Source: Candidatus Leptovillus gracilis
Lineage (GTDB): Bacteria; Chloroflexota; Anaerolineae; Promineifilales; Promineifilaceae
NCBI GenBank assembly: GCA_016716065.1
Contig: JADJXA010000018.1
Location: 1 to 41,038 of the forward strand
Direction: 5' to 3'
Length of the DNA stretch: 41,038 nt
Shown one piece after another: positions 6,235-14,919 of this stretch. Position 1 is the stretch's first letter, and every line of letters starts with the position of its first letter. Below the pieces are notes generated by a model. The model worked only from the letters and a program-made list of their open reading frames with translations, ran no database searches and was not told the origin of the DNA. A program made the translations under genes and the position numbers.

Positions 6235-8613
6235 TTACCGCCGCTTACCCGACCATCGCCCATACCAGCCCAATACTCCGCCCGTCACCAAAAACAAGGG
6301 CATGATCATGATGCTGGCGCACGGTCCTGTGCGGGCTGGGGTATCGGCTGAAGCATCGGCTGGCACTGTGGTGACGCTGCTGGCCGACGCGGTTGTTGTC
6401 GGTTCATTGGCGGCCGCTGCTATCTCGGTGGGCAGTACGGCCGCTGCCACCCCCTCGCCCTCGGCCACTACTTCATAGACCTGGCTGCCCATCACCACCA
6501 CCACGCGCGGTCCCAGCGCCAGATATTGGCCTAGTTCCGGCACGGCCGCCAGCAAATCGAAGTAGGCGTCGCTGGCAAAGCCGATGGCCTGCGGCGTGAA
6601 GCGTTCAGGGTCATAGGCGGTGTCTAGCCATACGCCATCGCGCAGCACAAAGGTTTTGCTGCCCACCAGCCGAATTTGCCCGGCCTGGGTGACGGCCGTT
6701 TCGCCTGGCGCCGGCGCGGTGCTGGCGATTATTGTGGGCAAGGCCATTGGCGCTTCCGCCGCGGCCATATCGGCCGCCGCCGCCGCCTGCTCCACCGCTT
6801 CCCGGCTGATGCCGCTGGCCGTTGGCGCGCTGGTCGCCTGGGCGGCGATGTCCTCCCGCCCGGTTTGGGTAAAGATGTCTTTTTCTTCAATCAGGTAGCT
6901 GGTGTAGGGGGTGATGATGCCGTAGCGGATGGACAAATTGACCACGCTTTGCACCAGTTCTGGCTGCTCGCCGCGCAGCCGAATTTCGCGCAGCAGGTGG
7001 CCGATGGCCCGCGTGGCCCACAGGCGCGGGATGAAATCCTCGCCGCCCTGGGTGCGGAACTGGTTGTCTTGGTAGGTGAAGAGCTGCGGTTCACCGTTGA
7101 CGGCTCCGCGCAGGGTGATGGTCGTTGGCGCGCCCTGGCGGTAACGCCCGACCAACGCCAACTGCGTTCCGGCAAACAGGTCGGGCAGCGTTTGCGGATA
7201 CATTTGTTCCACCACCACGCCGCCGAAGTCCAGGCTGATGTCCGACAACACCGGCGCGCTGACTTTGGCATAGAAGCTGCTCACTTCCTCGTCAATGGAT
7301 TGGAACGGCCGTACATAGGTCGTTGTGCCCCGGTGGTTTTCCGCCAGGGCATCCAGCAAGTTGGGGTCTAAATCATCGCCCACGCCAAAGACAAAGAGCC
7401 GCGCATTGGTCGGCATCGCCTGTTCCACAGCGCTTAGCAGCAGCGGCGTCTCCACAATGCCCTCCGTCGCCAACCCATCGGTGAGGAAGATGATGGTTGT
7501 GGGTCGCTGTGTGTCTACCATGTTGGCCGCTTCCAGCAAAGCCATGCTGATGTTGGTTCCGCCCAGCGCTTCCAGGCCGTTGATGAAGGGTTGGTAGCTG
7601 CCTGGCTGAACGGCCGTCACCAAATCTGGTTGGTAGGTACGCACACCAGTGCTGAAAGACACAATGTTGAAGCGGTCGCCCGGCTGTAGATGTTCGATGA
7701 CATAATGGGCGGCGGCCTTCGTCTGCTGGATTTTTTCACCTTCCATGCTGCCAGAAGTGTCCATCACCAAAATCACATCTTTGGCAATAGCCTGGGTCGC
7801 CGCCACGCTGGGGGCCACCAATAGCAGGAAAAAGCCATCTTCGCCAGCCTCTTTGTAGCTGAGCAAATTCAGGCCAATGTCTTCGGGGGTAACAGTGTAA
7901 TACAGCTCAAAATCCTGGTCGGCGACCACGTTGCTGCCTTCGTAGCCCACCACCGCCTGGTAATCCCCCTGGCGGCTTATGGCTGCCGGGTGACTGGGCG
8001 AATAGATGGCGCGGATGGCCTCGTTGCTGCGCAGGTCTACGCGGATGCTTTGGGTTTGCAGCGGGGCATTGGTATACAGCTTGGTGGATTGGGGATAAAC
8101 GTAATGGATGATGCCATTGTCGGCCGGCAGCACCTGGGTATATTCAATTTCGATGCGCCGCTCGTCGCGGGGCGGGATGGGGAAGACGTTGGCCTGGACG
8201 GCCTGTGTGCCCACGTATTCCAACAGGGCCGGGTCGCGTAGTTGGCGCACGATGTCATCGTAGATTTGCCGCGCTTCGTCGCGCCCCAGGATTTTGGCCT
8301 CAATAGGCTGCCCATCTACCCACATGGTGAGCTGGTTGATGGCCGCGCCTTCGGGTAGGGGGAAGAGGTATGTGCCTTCCAGCATCCAGTCGTTGTTGTT
8401 AACAAACAACTGTTCGATGTGGGTCGTGGCAACCTGATTTTCGATGGTCACATCTACGCGCTGATATTTGATGGTCAGGTCGCCGCGATCAACAATTGGC
8501 GGCCGGCCGGTGGGTTCGATGGCAATGGGCGTTTCCTGGGCATAGGCGAAACGGCCGTTGCCCCACACCAACATGACTCCGATCACCACAAACAAAACAA
8601 TAGATTTTTTCAT
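6235..8613 (-). CDS. VIT and von Willebrand factor A domain membrane protein
   Basis: An exported 792-residue protein. An N-terminal signal peptide (about 1-26, ending FAYA) precedes a VIT domain (about 45-175), with hallmarks such as LFPLPEGAAINQLTMWVDG and PPRDERRIEIEY. The vWA domain (about 285-460) has a complete metal-binding MIDAS: DTSGS, the Thr of GGTNIS, and LTDG. A linker rich in Ala follows, then one hydrophobic segment and GRWSGKRR at the C-terminus, which should anchor it in the membrane facing outward. This is the inter-alpha-trypsin-inhibitor-like architecture; ligand unknown. ATG at 8613 is preferred, since GGAGG lies 7 nt upstream; the GTG one codon earlier would be too close. 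The following lipoprotein gene on the same strand (8772-9320) is separated from it by a terminator. Confidence 0.9.
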   Translation of the reverse strand: MKKSIVLFVVIGVMLVWGNGRFAYAQETPIAIEPTGRPPIVDRGDLTIKYQRVDVTIENQVATTHIEQLFVNNNDWMLEGTYLFPLPEGAAINQLTMWVDGQPIEAKILGRDEARQIYDDIVRQLRDPALLEYVGTQAVQANVFPIPPRDERRIEIEYTQVLPADNGIIHYVYPQSTKLYTNAPLQTQSIRVDLRSNEAIRAIYSPSHPAAISRQGDYQAVVGYEGSNVVADQDFELYYTVTPEDIGLNLLSYKEAGEDGFFLLLVAPSVAATQAIAKDVILVMDTSGSMEGEKIQQTKAAAHYVIEHLQPGDRFNIVSFSTGVRTYQPDLVTAVQPGSYQPFINGLEALGGTNISMALLEAANMVDTQRPTTIIFLTDGLATEGIVETPLLLSAVEQAMPTNARLFVFGVGDDLDPNLLDALAENHRGTTTYVRPFQSIDEEVSSFYAKVSAPVLSDISLDFGGVVVEQMYPQTLPDLFAGTQLALVGRYRQGAPTTITLRGAVNGEPQLFTYQDNQFRTQGGEDFIPRLWATRAIGHLLREIRLRGEQPELVQSVVNLSIRYGIITPYTSYLIEEKDIFTQTGREDIAAQATSAPTASGISREAVEQAAAAADMAAAEAPMALPTIIASTAPAPGETAVTQAGQIRLVGSKTFVLRDGVWLDTAYDPERFTPQAIGFASDAYFDLLAAVPELGQYLALGPRVVVVMGSQVYEVVAEGEGVAAAVLPTEIAAAANEPTTTASASSVTTVPADASADTPARTGPCASIMIMPLFLVTGGVLGWYGRWSGKRR

Positions 8614-8709
8614 CACTGCATCCTCCTTGGGTTAACTGCGCCTGTGTTTGCTGCCATTAAGACGCACGCAACGGCCGTTCGGTTCCCCCAAACAGGCAGT
8701 AAACAAAAA

Positions 8710-8728
8710 GAGCCTCGCAATGAGGCTC
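8710..8728 (-). terminator. Rho-independent terminator after the lipoprotein gene
   Basis: GAGCCTC (8710-8716) and GAGGCTC (8722-8728) form a 7-bp stem with a 5-nt loop. On the minus strand it is followed by TTTTTGTTT. It lies 44 bp beyond the stop of the lipoprotein gene and uncouples it from the vWA gene. Confidence 0.8.
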
Positions 8729-8771
8729 CTTTTCTCGATTCCTTCGGAACACCGACTTCGGTTCACGGCTT

Positions 8772-9320
8772 CTAAGGGACCGGCTGCCCATTAGGGCCAC
8801 ACAAGACGAAACTACTGCCGGTGTCGGTGTGGTAGTTGTAGGTACGGCCGTCTGCCTGCAAAACAATTTTGAAGCCGGGGATGATGACCTGGATATACGC
8901 CATGTTAGGCCCAGGGCAGCCCAACGCGCCGTCGGACCATTCAACCCCCTGCTGGCTGATGACGGTTATATCACTGATCTCTTTGCCCAGGCGCTGCGCC
9001 AGATCGCGGCTGACCAGTTGGCTCATGGATGACAAACCACCAGGTACACCCGGCTGGGGCATCTCCTGTGGCGTGCCATCGCCGGGCTGCGGCGTTATCC
9101 GCGACAGGTCTACCTCGACGGGATAAGCGACATCGGGAACGCTGCCTGGGTCCTGGGCAGGGTAGGGCTGGGTAGTGGTGGGAGTGGGAACGGCCGTCCC
9201 CTCTTCTGCCACCGGCGTCACCGACACCGGCGGTTCCACCTCCGACGGTTCACTGGCGGCGCAAGAAGCCAACAGCACACTGGCAACCACTATAAGTAGA
9301 CTCATCATTTTTTTCATCAT
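8772..9320 (-). CDS. Small lipoprotein with a C-terminal W.DGALGCP domain
   Basis: A 182-residue predicted lipoprotein. The signal peptide ends in the lipobox LASC with Cys20, which would be lipidated and anchor the protein outside the membrane. Residues 21-100 are Pro, Thr and Glu rich and probably disordered. The C-terminal 80 residues form a compact domain with VEWSDGALGCPGPNMAYIQV and a later YNYHTDTGSSFVLC, including two cysteines that could pair. Similar W-x-[DN]-[GS]-[AS]-LGCP domains are known to me from hypothetical exported proteins of Chloroflexota, cyanobacteria and actinobacteria. I know no function for them. GGAGGA lies 5 nt before the ATG at 9320. Confidence 0.8.
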   Translation of the reverse strand: MMKKMMSLLIVVASVLLASCAASEPSEVEPPVSVTPVAEEGTAVPTPTTTQPYPAQDPGSVPDVAYPVEVDLSRITPQPGDGTPQEMPQPGVPGGLSSMSQLVSRDLAQRLGKEISDITVISQQGVEWSDGALGCPGPNMAYIQVIIPGFKIVLQADGRTYNYHTDTGSSFVLCGPNGQPVP

Positions 9321-9526
9321 CTATATCCTCCATTTGCTTGTTTGGGGCAATTATTTTGGCGCGGCCGTTTTGTCCGCGACCCAAGTGGCGTGATGGTGGC
9401 GTCATTATTGGCGCGACGCACATGCCCACTATACCAATAAAACGCCTATGACGACGCTTTTGTTCCGTTTACGCCGATTTTGGGTAACAGCTCAATGGCC
9501 AAGAGTTGGTTGGTTTGATCGTTTTA

Positions 9527-9604
9527 GTAGATCGAGATGATATGGGAGCGCAGGCGGGACGCCTGCCAATGCGGGCAAGATGCCCGCGCTCCGTTTCGAT
9601 CTAC
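9527..9604. repeat. 78-bp palindromic repeat element
   Basis: The gene-free gap 9321-9755 contains a compound palindrome. The outer arms are GTAGATCGA (9527-9535) and TCGATCTAC (9596-9604), a perfect 9-bp pair. Inside are GGGAGCG with CGCTCC, and two shorter stems, GGCGGG/CGCC and CGGGC/GCCCG. Weakly complementary GGTTGG/CCAACC arms extend it outwards (about 9505-9630). It resembles REP or BIME-like elements. A single copy is present in the window. Besides the promoter at 9647-9675 I see nothing else in the gap. Confidence 0.6.
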
Positions 9605-9646
9605 AGTTTGTTTGCCAACCAACAAACCAACTTGCCACTTCCGGCG

Positions 9647-9675
9647 CTGACCAAAATGCTTGAGTCCAGTATAAT
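9647..9675 (+). promoter_or_regulatory. Promoter of the S9 peptidase operon
   Basis: TATAAT (9670-9675) is a perfect -10 box. CTGACC (9647-9652) at 17-bp spacing matches four of six bases of the -35 consensus. Transcription would start near 9682, leaving a leader of about 74 nt before the ATG at 9756. Confidence 0.6.
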
Positions 9676-9755
9676 CCACCTACTAGACCTGACAGCTTTC
9701 TGAAAAAGTGCCAGGTCCTATGGAATTCAATTTTTATAGACCCGAAGGAAGTCCA

Positions 9756-11771
9756 ATGGCTGCTGAGAACAAACGCCGCATAACGGCCGAAGACCTGTAT
9801 CGTTTGCAAATTGTGTCTGATCCGCAAATTTCACCGGACGGAAAACACGTCGTATTCTGCGTGCAGACCCTTGAACAGGCCACCGAGAAAAAACACAGCC
9901 ACCTCTGGCTGGTTGCGGCCGATGGCTCCGCGCCGGCCCGCCAGTTTACCTTTGGCAAACAGCGCGATAGCCACCCCCGCTGGTCGCCCAACGGCCGTAC
10001 CATTGCCTTCCTCTCTAACCGCGCCGACGAAAAGCAGAGCCAGATTTACCGCATTGGTCTGGATGGCGGCGAAGCGCAGCCCATCACCCAGCTGAATGGA
10101 GCTATCGCCTCCTTTGCCTGGTCGCCGGATGGCGCGCAGTTTGTCTGCCAACTGCGCCAGAAAGACCAAACGGCCGTCGTCCGCGACAAAGACGAACAAA
10201 AAAAGAAGCTCGGCGTGGTTGACCGGCGCATCACCCGGTTGGATTTTCGCGCCGAGGGCGCCGGCTACCTGCCCGAAGAGCGCTGGCACATCTGGATCAT
10301 TGACGTGGCCACCGGGGCCGCCACCCAGCTAACCACCGGCGAAACCTTCCACGAAACCAATCCGAGTTGGTCGCCTGACGGCCGTTCCATCCTCTTCACC
10401 TCTGTCCGCGCCGACGCGCCCGACCTGAACTGGGAACAGTCTGAACTGTACCTGATCCCGGCGCAGGGCGGCGACATCCAACAACTACCAGGGCATAACG
10501 GCCGTAAATTCGAGGGCGCATTCTCTCCCGACGGCCAATTCATCGCTTACCTGGGGCGGGAGCAGGCCGGCACGTGGTATCAGAACGATTGTTTGTATGT
10601 AACGGCCGTAGACGGCCGTCAGACGCGCAACCTCTCCGCCGCCTACGACTTGCACTGCGGTCCGGCCACCATGACCGACGTGGGCAGTGGTTCACCGGCC
10701 ACCCCACCCACCTGGAGCGCCGACGGGCAGGCCATCTTCACCGTCGTCACCCAGACCGGTGACCAACCGCTGCTGCGTCTATCCGCCGCTGTGCAGCCGC
10801 CGCTGCCGGTCATCGCCGGAGCGGGGTTGGTGGGCGCGTTTTCGCTGGATGCGGCCCACACCCGGCTGGCCTATGTCTGGGGCGCATTAGACAAACCGGG
10901 CCAAATCTGGCTGCGCGAGATGGACAGCGGCGCAAGCCGCCTGCTGGCCGACCCCAACGCCGATTGGCTGGCCGACGTGGACCTGGGCCACACCGAAGAA
11001 GTCTGGTTTCCGGCCGCCGACGGCCGCCAACTGCACGGCTGGATCACCTTCCCGCCCGATTTTGACCCGTCGCGCCAATACCCGTCCATTTTGCAGATTC
11101 ATGGCGGGCCAATGGGGCAGTACGGCCGGGCGTTTATGCACGAATTTTATTATCTGGCCGCCCAGGGTTACATCGTCTACTGGAGCAATCCACGCGGCGG
11201 GCAGGGGTACGGCCAAAACCACCTGGCGGCCATCGCCGGGCAGTGGGGCACAGTGGACTACGACGACGTGATGGCCTGGGCCGATTACCTGGCGACGCAG
11301 CCATACACCGACCCGGCGCGTATGGGCGTGACTGGTGGCAGCTATGGCGGCTACATGACCACGCTGATTATCGGCCGGACAGATCGTTTTAAGGCGGCTG
11401 TGGCCCAGCGGGTGGTGAGCAACCTCTTGAGCTTTTACGGGGGCAGCGATCTGAATGGCACGCGAACACAAAGCCTGGTTGGTGTGGTACAGCCACCCTG
11501 GGAAGCCTTCGGCCAGTATTGGGCAATGTCCCCCATGAGCGCCATCGGCCAGGCGAAAACGCCGACGCTGGTTATCCACGGCGAGCAAGACAAGCGCTGC
11601 CCGCCAGAACAAGGCGAGCAGGTGTTTGTGGCTCTAAAGCTGCTGGGGGTGGAGACAGAATTGATTTTGTTCCCAGAAGAGGGACACGAGTTGAGTCGAA
11701 ACGGCCGTACCGACCGCCGCATTAGCCGCCTGAATCACATCCTGCGCTGGTTCGACCAGTATTTGAAGTGA
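9756..11771 (+). CDS. S9 family serine peptidase (acylaminoacyl-peptidase/DPP-like)
   Basis: A 671-residue two-domain peptidase that cleaves short peptides. The N-terminal part (about 20-380) is a beta-propeller of TolB/DPP-like repeats, seen as SPDG, SPNG and SPDGR blades. The C-terminal alpha/beta hydrolase domain carries the nucleophile in GGSYGG (Ser529), Asp612 (GEQDK) and His644 (EEGHE), a complete triad. Length fits the S9C group. The ATG at 9756 is chosen because GAAGGAAG stands about 5 nt upstream; the open frame to 9708 adds 16 unlikely residues. No signal peptide, so it is cytoplasmic. The stop overlaps the GTG of the downstream cyclase by 4 bp, so the two are probably translationally coupled. 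Confidence 0.93.
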   Translation: MAAENKRRITAEDLYRLQIVSDPQISPDGKHVVFCVQTLEQATEKKHSHLWLVAADGSAPARQFTFGKQRDSHPRWSPNGRTIAFLSNRADEKQSQIYRIGLDGGEAQPITQLNGAIASFAWSPDGAQFVCQLRQKDQTAVVRDKDEQKKKLGVVDRRITRLDFRAEGAGYLPEERWHIWIIDVATGAATQLTTGETFHETNPSWSPDGRSILFTSVRADAPDLNWEQSELYLIPAQGGDIQQLPGHNGRKFEGAFSPDGQFIAYLGREQAGTWYQNDCLYVTAVDGRQTRNLSAAYDLHCGPATMTDVGSGSPATPPTWSADGQAIFTVVTQTGDQPLLRLSAAVQPPLPVIAGAGLVGAFSLDAAHTRLAYVWGALDKPGQIWLREMDSGASRLLADPNADWLADVDLGHTEEVWFPAADGRQLHGWITFPPDFDPSRQYPSILQIHGGPMGQYGRAFMHEFYYLAAQGYIVYWSNPRGGQGYGQNHLAAIAGQWGTVDYDDVMAWADYLATQPYTDPARMGVTGGSYGGYMTTLIIGRTDRFKAAVAQRVVSNLLSFYGGSDLNGTRTQSLVGVVQPPWEAFGQYWAMSPMSAIGQAKTPTLVIHGEQDKRCPPEQGEQVFVALKLLGVETELILFPEEGHELSRNGRTDRRISRLNHILRWFDQYLK

Positions 11772-12847
11772 TTGACGATTGGCTGACCCATGACAACAAT
11801 CCAGACCGCCCTATCCCCCAACCCAACGTGCTGGTTGTGGATGACAACCTGCTGAATTTGCGTTTGTTGGCGCAAATATTAGACGGCATGGGCTTTGCGG
11901 TGCGGCCGGCAAAAAACGGCCGTATCGCCCTTTCCTCCGCCAGAGCCGCCCCGCCAGACCTTATCTTGCTAGACATCATGATGCCGGAGATGGACGGCTT
12001 CGAGGTACTCACCCATCTCAAAGCTGACCCAGACCTGCGTGACATCCCGGTGTTGATCATCTCCGCGCTGGACGACATGGACAATATCGTCAAAGGCATC
12101 AAACTGGGCGCCGAAGATTATTTGCCCAAGCCGTTTGAACGAGTGCTGCTGCAAGCGCGCATTGAAACATGCCTGGAAAAAAAGCGCCTGCGTGACCGGG
12201 AAAAGCACCATTTGCAGCAAATCGAAGCTGAAAAACGGCGCGCCGACGAACTGCTGCATGTTATTCTGCCCAACGCCATCGTGGCCGAGCTAAAAGCGAC
12301 CGACCAGGTGCAGCCCCGCCTGTACCAAAATGTGGCCGTCCTGTTCGCTGATGTGGTGGGTTTTACCCCTTACTGCGAAACTCACACCCCCGAAGAGGTG
12401 ATCACCAATTTACAGGTCCTGGTGGAGGCGTATGAAAAGATCACGCTGGCCTATGACCTGCAAAAGATCAAGACCGTTGGCGATGCCTTCATGGCCACGG
12501 CTGGTTTGTTGAACCTGCTGGATAACCCGGTGGCCCACTGTGTGCGTTCTGGCCTGAAGATGATCAGTGTTGCCCCGGCGCTGCCGGCGGGTTGGCAGGT
12601 GCGTGTGGGCATTCACGTCGGGCCGGTGATTGCTGGTATTGTCGGCCACCGGCAGTATTTGTTTGATTTGTGGGGCGATACGGTGAATACAGCGCAGCGC
12701 ATTGAAAGCCAGGGCGAACCGGGAACCATCAACCTCAGCCGGGCCGCCTATGAACAGGTCGCTCACTGGTGGCCGGCCGAGGCCAAAGGCTCCATTCCCG
12801 TCAAAGGCAAAGGTTTATTGGAGATTTTCCAGATTGTGAGCAGATAG
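11768..12847 (+). CDS. Response regulator with class III adenylate cyclase output domain
   Basis: A 359-residue signalling protein. The REC domain (about 20-135) has acidic residues D25-D26, the phosphoacceptor D69 (LILLDIMMPEMDG) and K121 (LPKP). A coiled signalling helix (about 136-180, ELLHVILPNAIVAELK) leads to a class III cyclase domain. Metal-binding D195 (FADVVGFT) and D239 (VGDAF) are present, as are the substrate-selecting K235 and D300, and N307 and R311 for transition-state stabilisation. Lys and Asp at the selecting positions indicate ATP, thus cAMP output. No histidine kinase is adjacent. Start is GTG at 11768, overlapping the peptidase stop (GTGA); no ATG is available before the REC domain. 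The first codons lie in a GATTGAC heptamer repeat. Confidence 0.93.
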   Translation: MIDDWLTHDNNPDRPIPQPNVLVVDDNLLNLRLLAQILDGMGFAVRPAKNGRIALSSARAAPPDLILLDIMMPEMDGFEVLTHLKADPDLRDIPVLIISALDDMDNIVKGIKLGAEDYLPKPFERVLLQARIETCLEKKRLRDREKHHLQQIEAEKRRADELLHVILPNAIVAELKATDQVQPRLYQNVAVLFADVVGFTPYCETHTPEEVITNLQVLVEAYEKITLAYDLQKIKTVGDAFMATAGLLNLLDNPVAHCVRSGLKMISVAPALPAGWQVRVGIHVGPVIAGIVGHRQYLFDLWGDTVNTAQRIESQGEPGTINLSRAAYEQVAHWWPAEAKGSIPVKGKGLLEIFQIVSR

Positions 12848-12908
12848 CCTGCAAACCCAACCAACTTCCCATCGTCAGGCCACAATCCCGCAAATTTATA
12901 AAAATGGC

Positions 12909-12914
12909 TATAAT
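12909..12914 (+). promoter_or_regulatory. -10 element for rsgA
   Basis: TATAAT preceded by GGC lies 27 bp before the rsgA start codon, in the 94-bp gap after the cyclase gene. No good -35 box is visible at 17-18 bp. Confidence 0.45.
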
Positions 12915-12941
12915 TCACAAGGATTATCATCCAAGGAGGAT

Positions 12942-13898
12942 TTGTATCTGAATCAAGATCATCTATCCGGCCTGGTTGTTAAGGCGATTAGCGGCTTTTT
13001 TACGGTGCAAACGGAACAAGGCTCCATTGTGGCCCAACTGCCGGGTCGCTTGAAGCAGGAATGGCAAAATAGTTCCATTGTCGCCGTAGGCGATCACGTG
13101 ACTATCTCCTTGAATGGCGATGGAACGGGCACGATTGATTCGGTAGCTGAACGCCATTCTGTGCTTTCCCGCACCCGTCCTTCGGCCGAAGCTCGCCGCC
13201 TGCTCGCCGACCAGGAGCAGGTGTTGGTGGCAAATCTGGACCAACTGGTGCTGGTGTTTGCCACGCAAAACCCGGCCACCAACCTGCGCAAGTTGGATCG
13301 TTTTTTAGTGGTGGCGGAGGTGAATGGGTTAACGGCCGTCATCTGCGTCAACAAAATAGATCTGGTTGGGCCGAATGTGGCCCAACGTCAATTCCAGATG
13401 TACCAGGACATTGGCTACCAGGTCATTTACGCCAGCGCCACTACCGGTGTAGGCGTCGCCGAGCTGCGTGACTGTCTGCGGGATAAAATTTCCGTCCTCA
13501 CCGGCTCTTCTGGCGTCGGCAAATCCAGCCTGCTCAATGCCGTTGAACCGGGCCTGGGCTTAAAAGTGCGCACCGTAAGCCTCACCAGCGGCAAAGGGCT
13601 GCACACTACCCGCTACGCGGAGCTGTTTCCCCTGGCTGAGGGCGGTTACGTGGCCGATACGCCGGGCATTCGTGGTCTGGCGCTGTATGACCTGGAGCCG
13701 TGGGAAATAGACGCCTATTTCCGGGAGATCGCCCCGCTGGTAGAAGAATGCCAGTTTAGCGATTGCAGCCATCGCCACGAACCAAACTGCGCCGTGTTGG
13801 CGGCCGTCGCCGACGGCCGTATCGCCCCGGAACGGTACGAAAGCTATTTGCGCCTACGTGAGGAACACGAGATGCTAGACCGGTCGGCGTATGAATAA
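12942..13898 (+). CDS. rsgA: Ribosome small subunit-dependent GTPase RsgA
   Basis: A circularly permuted GTPase that helps mature the 30S subunit. An N-terminal OB domain (about 1-70) is followed by the permuted G domain: G4 (CVNKIDLV), then G1 (TGSSGVGKSS), then G3 (ADTPGIRG). The C-terminal zinc-binding region has CQFSDCSHRHEPNC. The length of 318 is normal. The start is unclear. TTG at 12942 is only 2 nt after the strong AAGGAGG (12933-12939). CTG at 12948 is in frame with 8-nt spacing, which is better placed but is a rare start codon. The stop overlaps the ATG of the next gene by 8 bp, so rsgA and the following lipoprotein and acetyltransferase genes probably form an operon. Confidence 0.95.
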   Translation: MYLNQDHLSGLVVKAISGFFTVQTEQGSIVAQLPGRLKQEWQNSSIVAVGDHVTISLNGDGTGTIDSVAERHSVLSRTRPSAEARRLLADQEQVLVANLDQLVLVFATQNPATNLRKLDRFLVVAEVNGLTAVICVNKIDLVGPNVAQRQFQMYQDIGYQVIYASATTGVGVAELRDCLRDKISVLTGSSGVGKSSLLNAVEPGLGLKVRTVSLTSGKGLHTTRYAELFPLAEGGYVADTPGIRGLALYDLEPWEIDAYFREIAPLVEECQFSDCSHRHEPNCAVLAAVADGRIAPERYESYLRLREEHEMLDRSAYE

Positions 13899-14874
13899 GG
13901 GAGGAAGTTGGTCAGCGAGTATGGGCGACAGGCGATTGATTGGTGGTTGGGCGTTTGTCTTGGTAGCTGGGCTGTTGGTCGGGCTGCTGGCCGCCTGCAC
14001 CGCCAAGCCAGACCTGCCGCAAACGGCCGTTGGCCGCAATGGCCTGCCAGTCGCCGCCGAATTTCTTCCATTCTACCAGGAGTACGGCGGGCGACGCATC
14101 CTGGGCGACCCTATTTCTGAGCTGTTTGTGGCCGAAGAAAACGGCCGTTCCCTGCAATACTTCCAAAACGTTCGCCTGGAATACGACGCCGCCACCGGAC
14201 AAATTGTGGTAACGCCGTTGGGCGTTTGGGCGCTGGAAGGGCTGCGCGAACCCATCCCCGCCCTGACGCCGGGCAGCCCGGCACAGCCGTCGGCCGGCGC
14301 CCCGTATCCCATTCAAGATGAATTTTTTACCTTCTACAGCCGTTACAGTGGCGATACGCTGCTCGGGCCGGCCATGTCGCCCCAGTTGAACGCCGATGAT
14401 TTGCGGGTGCAATATTTTGCCAACGGCCGTCTGGAATGGCGGCCCGAAGCGCCTACCGATCTGCGGGTGCAGCTCAGCCCGTTGGGGCAGGCCCATTTCG
14501 ACAGCGAGATGCGCTTCATTTACCAGGAAAGCCGCGACGCCCGCCCTGTCTCCTCGGCCGGCGTCAGCATGGTGGTGCTGAACGCTTACGTGAAGGCCCC
14601 CATCCTCTACGGCGGCGAAACGCAAACCTTGTACGTCACGGCGCAAACGCCGGGCGGCGACCCGGTCACCGGCCTGCCAGTAGACCTGACATTAACCTAC
14701 GGCGAAAACAGCCAGACCATCGCTCTGGGTTCCACCAACGACAACGGCCAGATCACCTATCCCCTGGCGGTGCCTGTGCCACCTGGCGAACAAGTCAGCC
14801 TCCGCCTATACGCCAGAGGCAGCGACGGCCGTATCATCGGCGAAACAGTCGTTACCTACAAGACTTGGTGGTAG
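13891..14874 (+). CDS. Lipoprotein with two YGG/ILG-type repeats and an Ig-like domain
   Basis: An exported 327-residue protein. A hydrophobic segment (about 19-35) ends in the lipobox LAAC with Cys36. Two homologous modules follow. The first (about 55-125) reads FLPFYQEYGGRRILGDPISE and then LQYFQNVRLEYD. The second (about 155-215) reads FFTFYSRYSGDTLLGPAMS and then VQYFANGRLEW. Both end in a short [PL]LG[VQ] strand. The C-terminal 100 residues look like a bacterial Ig-like or Big domain (PVTGLPVDLTLTY...NGQITYPLAVPVP). I recognise the pattern from Chloroflexota surface proteins but know no function. Start is uncertain. The ATG at 13891 overlaps the rsgA stop without a binding site; ATG 13921 gives a tighter signal peptide, with GGAGG 14 nt upstream. 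Confidence 0.8.
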   Translation: MNKGGSWSASMGDRRLIGGWAFVLVAGLLVGLLAACTAKPDLPQTAVGRNGLPVAAEFLPFYQEYGGRRILGDPISELFVAEENGRSLQYFQNVRLEYDAATGQIVVTPLGVWALEGLREPIPALTPGSPAQPSAGAPYPIQDEFFTFYSRYSGDTLLGPAMSPQLNADDLRVQYFANGRLEWRPEAPTDLRVQLSPLGQAHFDSEMRFIYQESRDARPVSSAGVSMVVLNAYVKAPILYGGETQTLYVTAQTPGGDPVTGLPVDLTLTYGENSQTIALGSTNDNGQITYPLAVPVPPGEQVSLRLYARGSDGRIIGETVVTYKTWW

Positions 14875-14919
14875 TCGGTCATAGACCCCATCAACCCATC
14901 ATCCACCCAGAAGGAAGTT

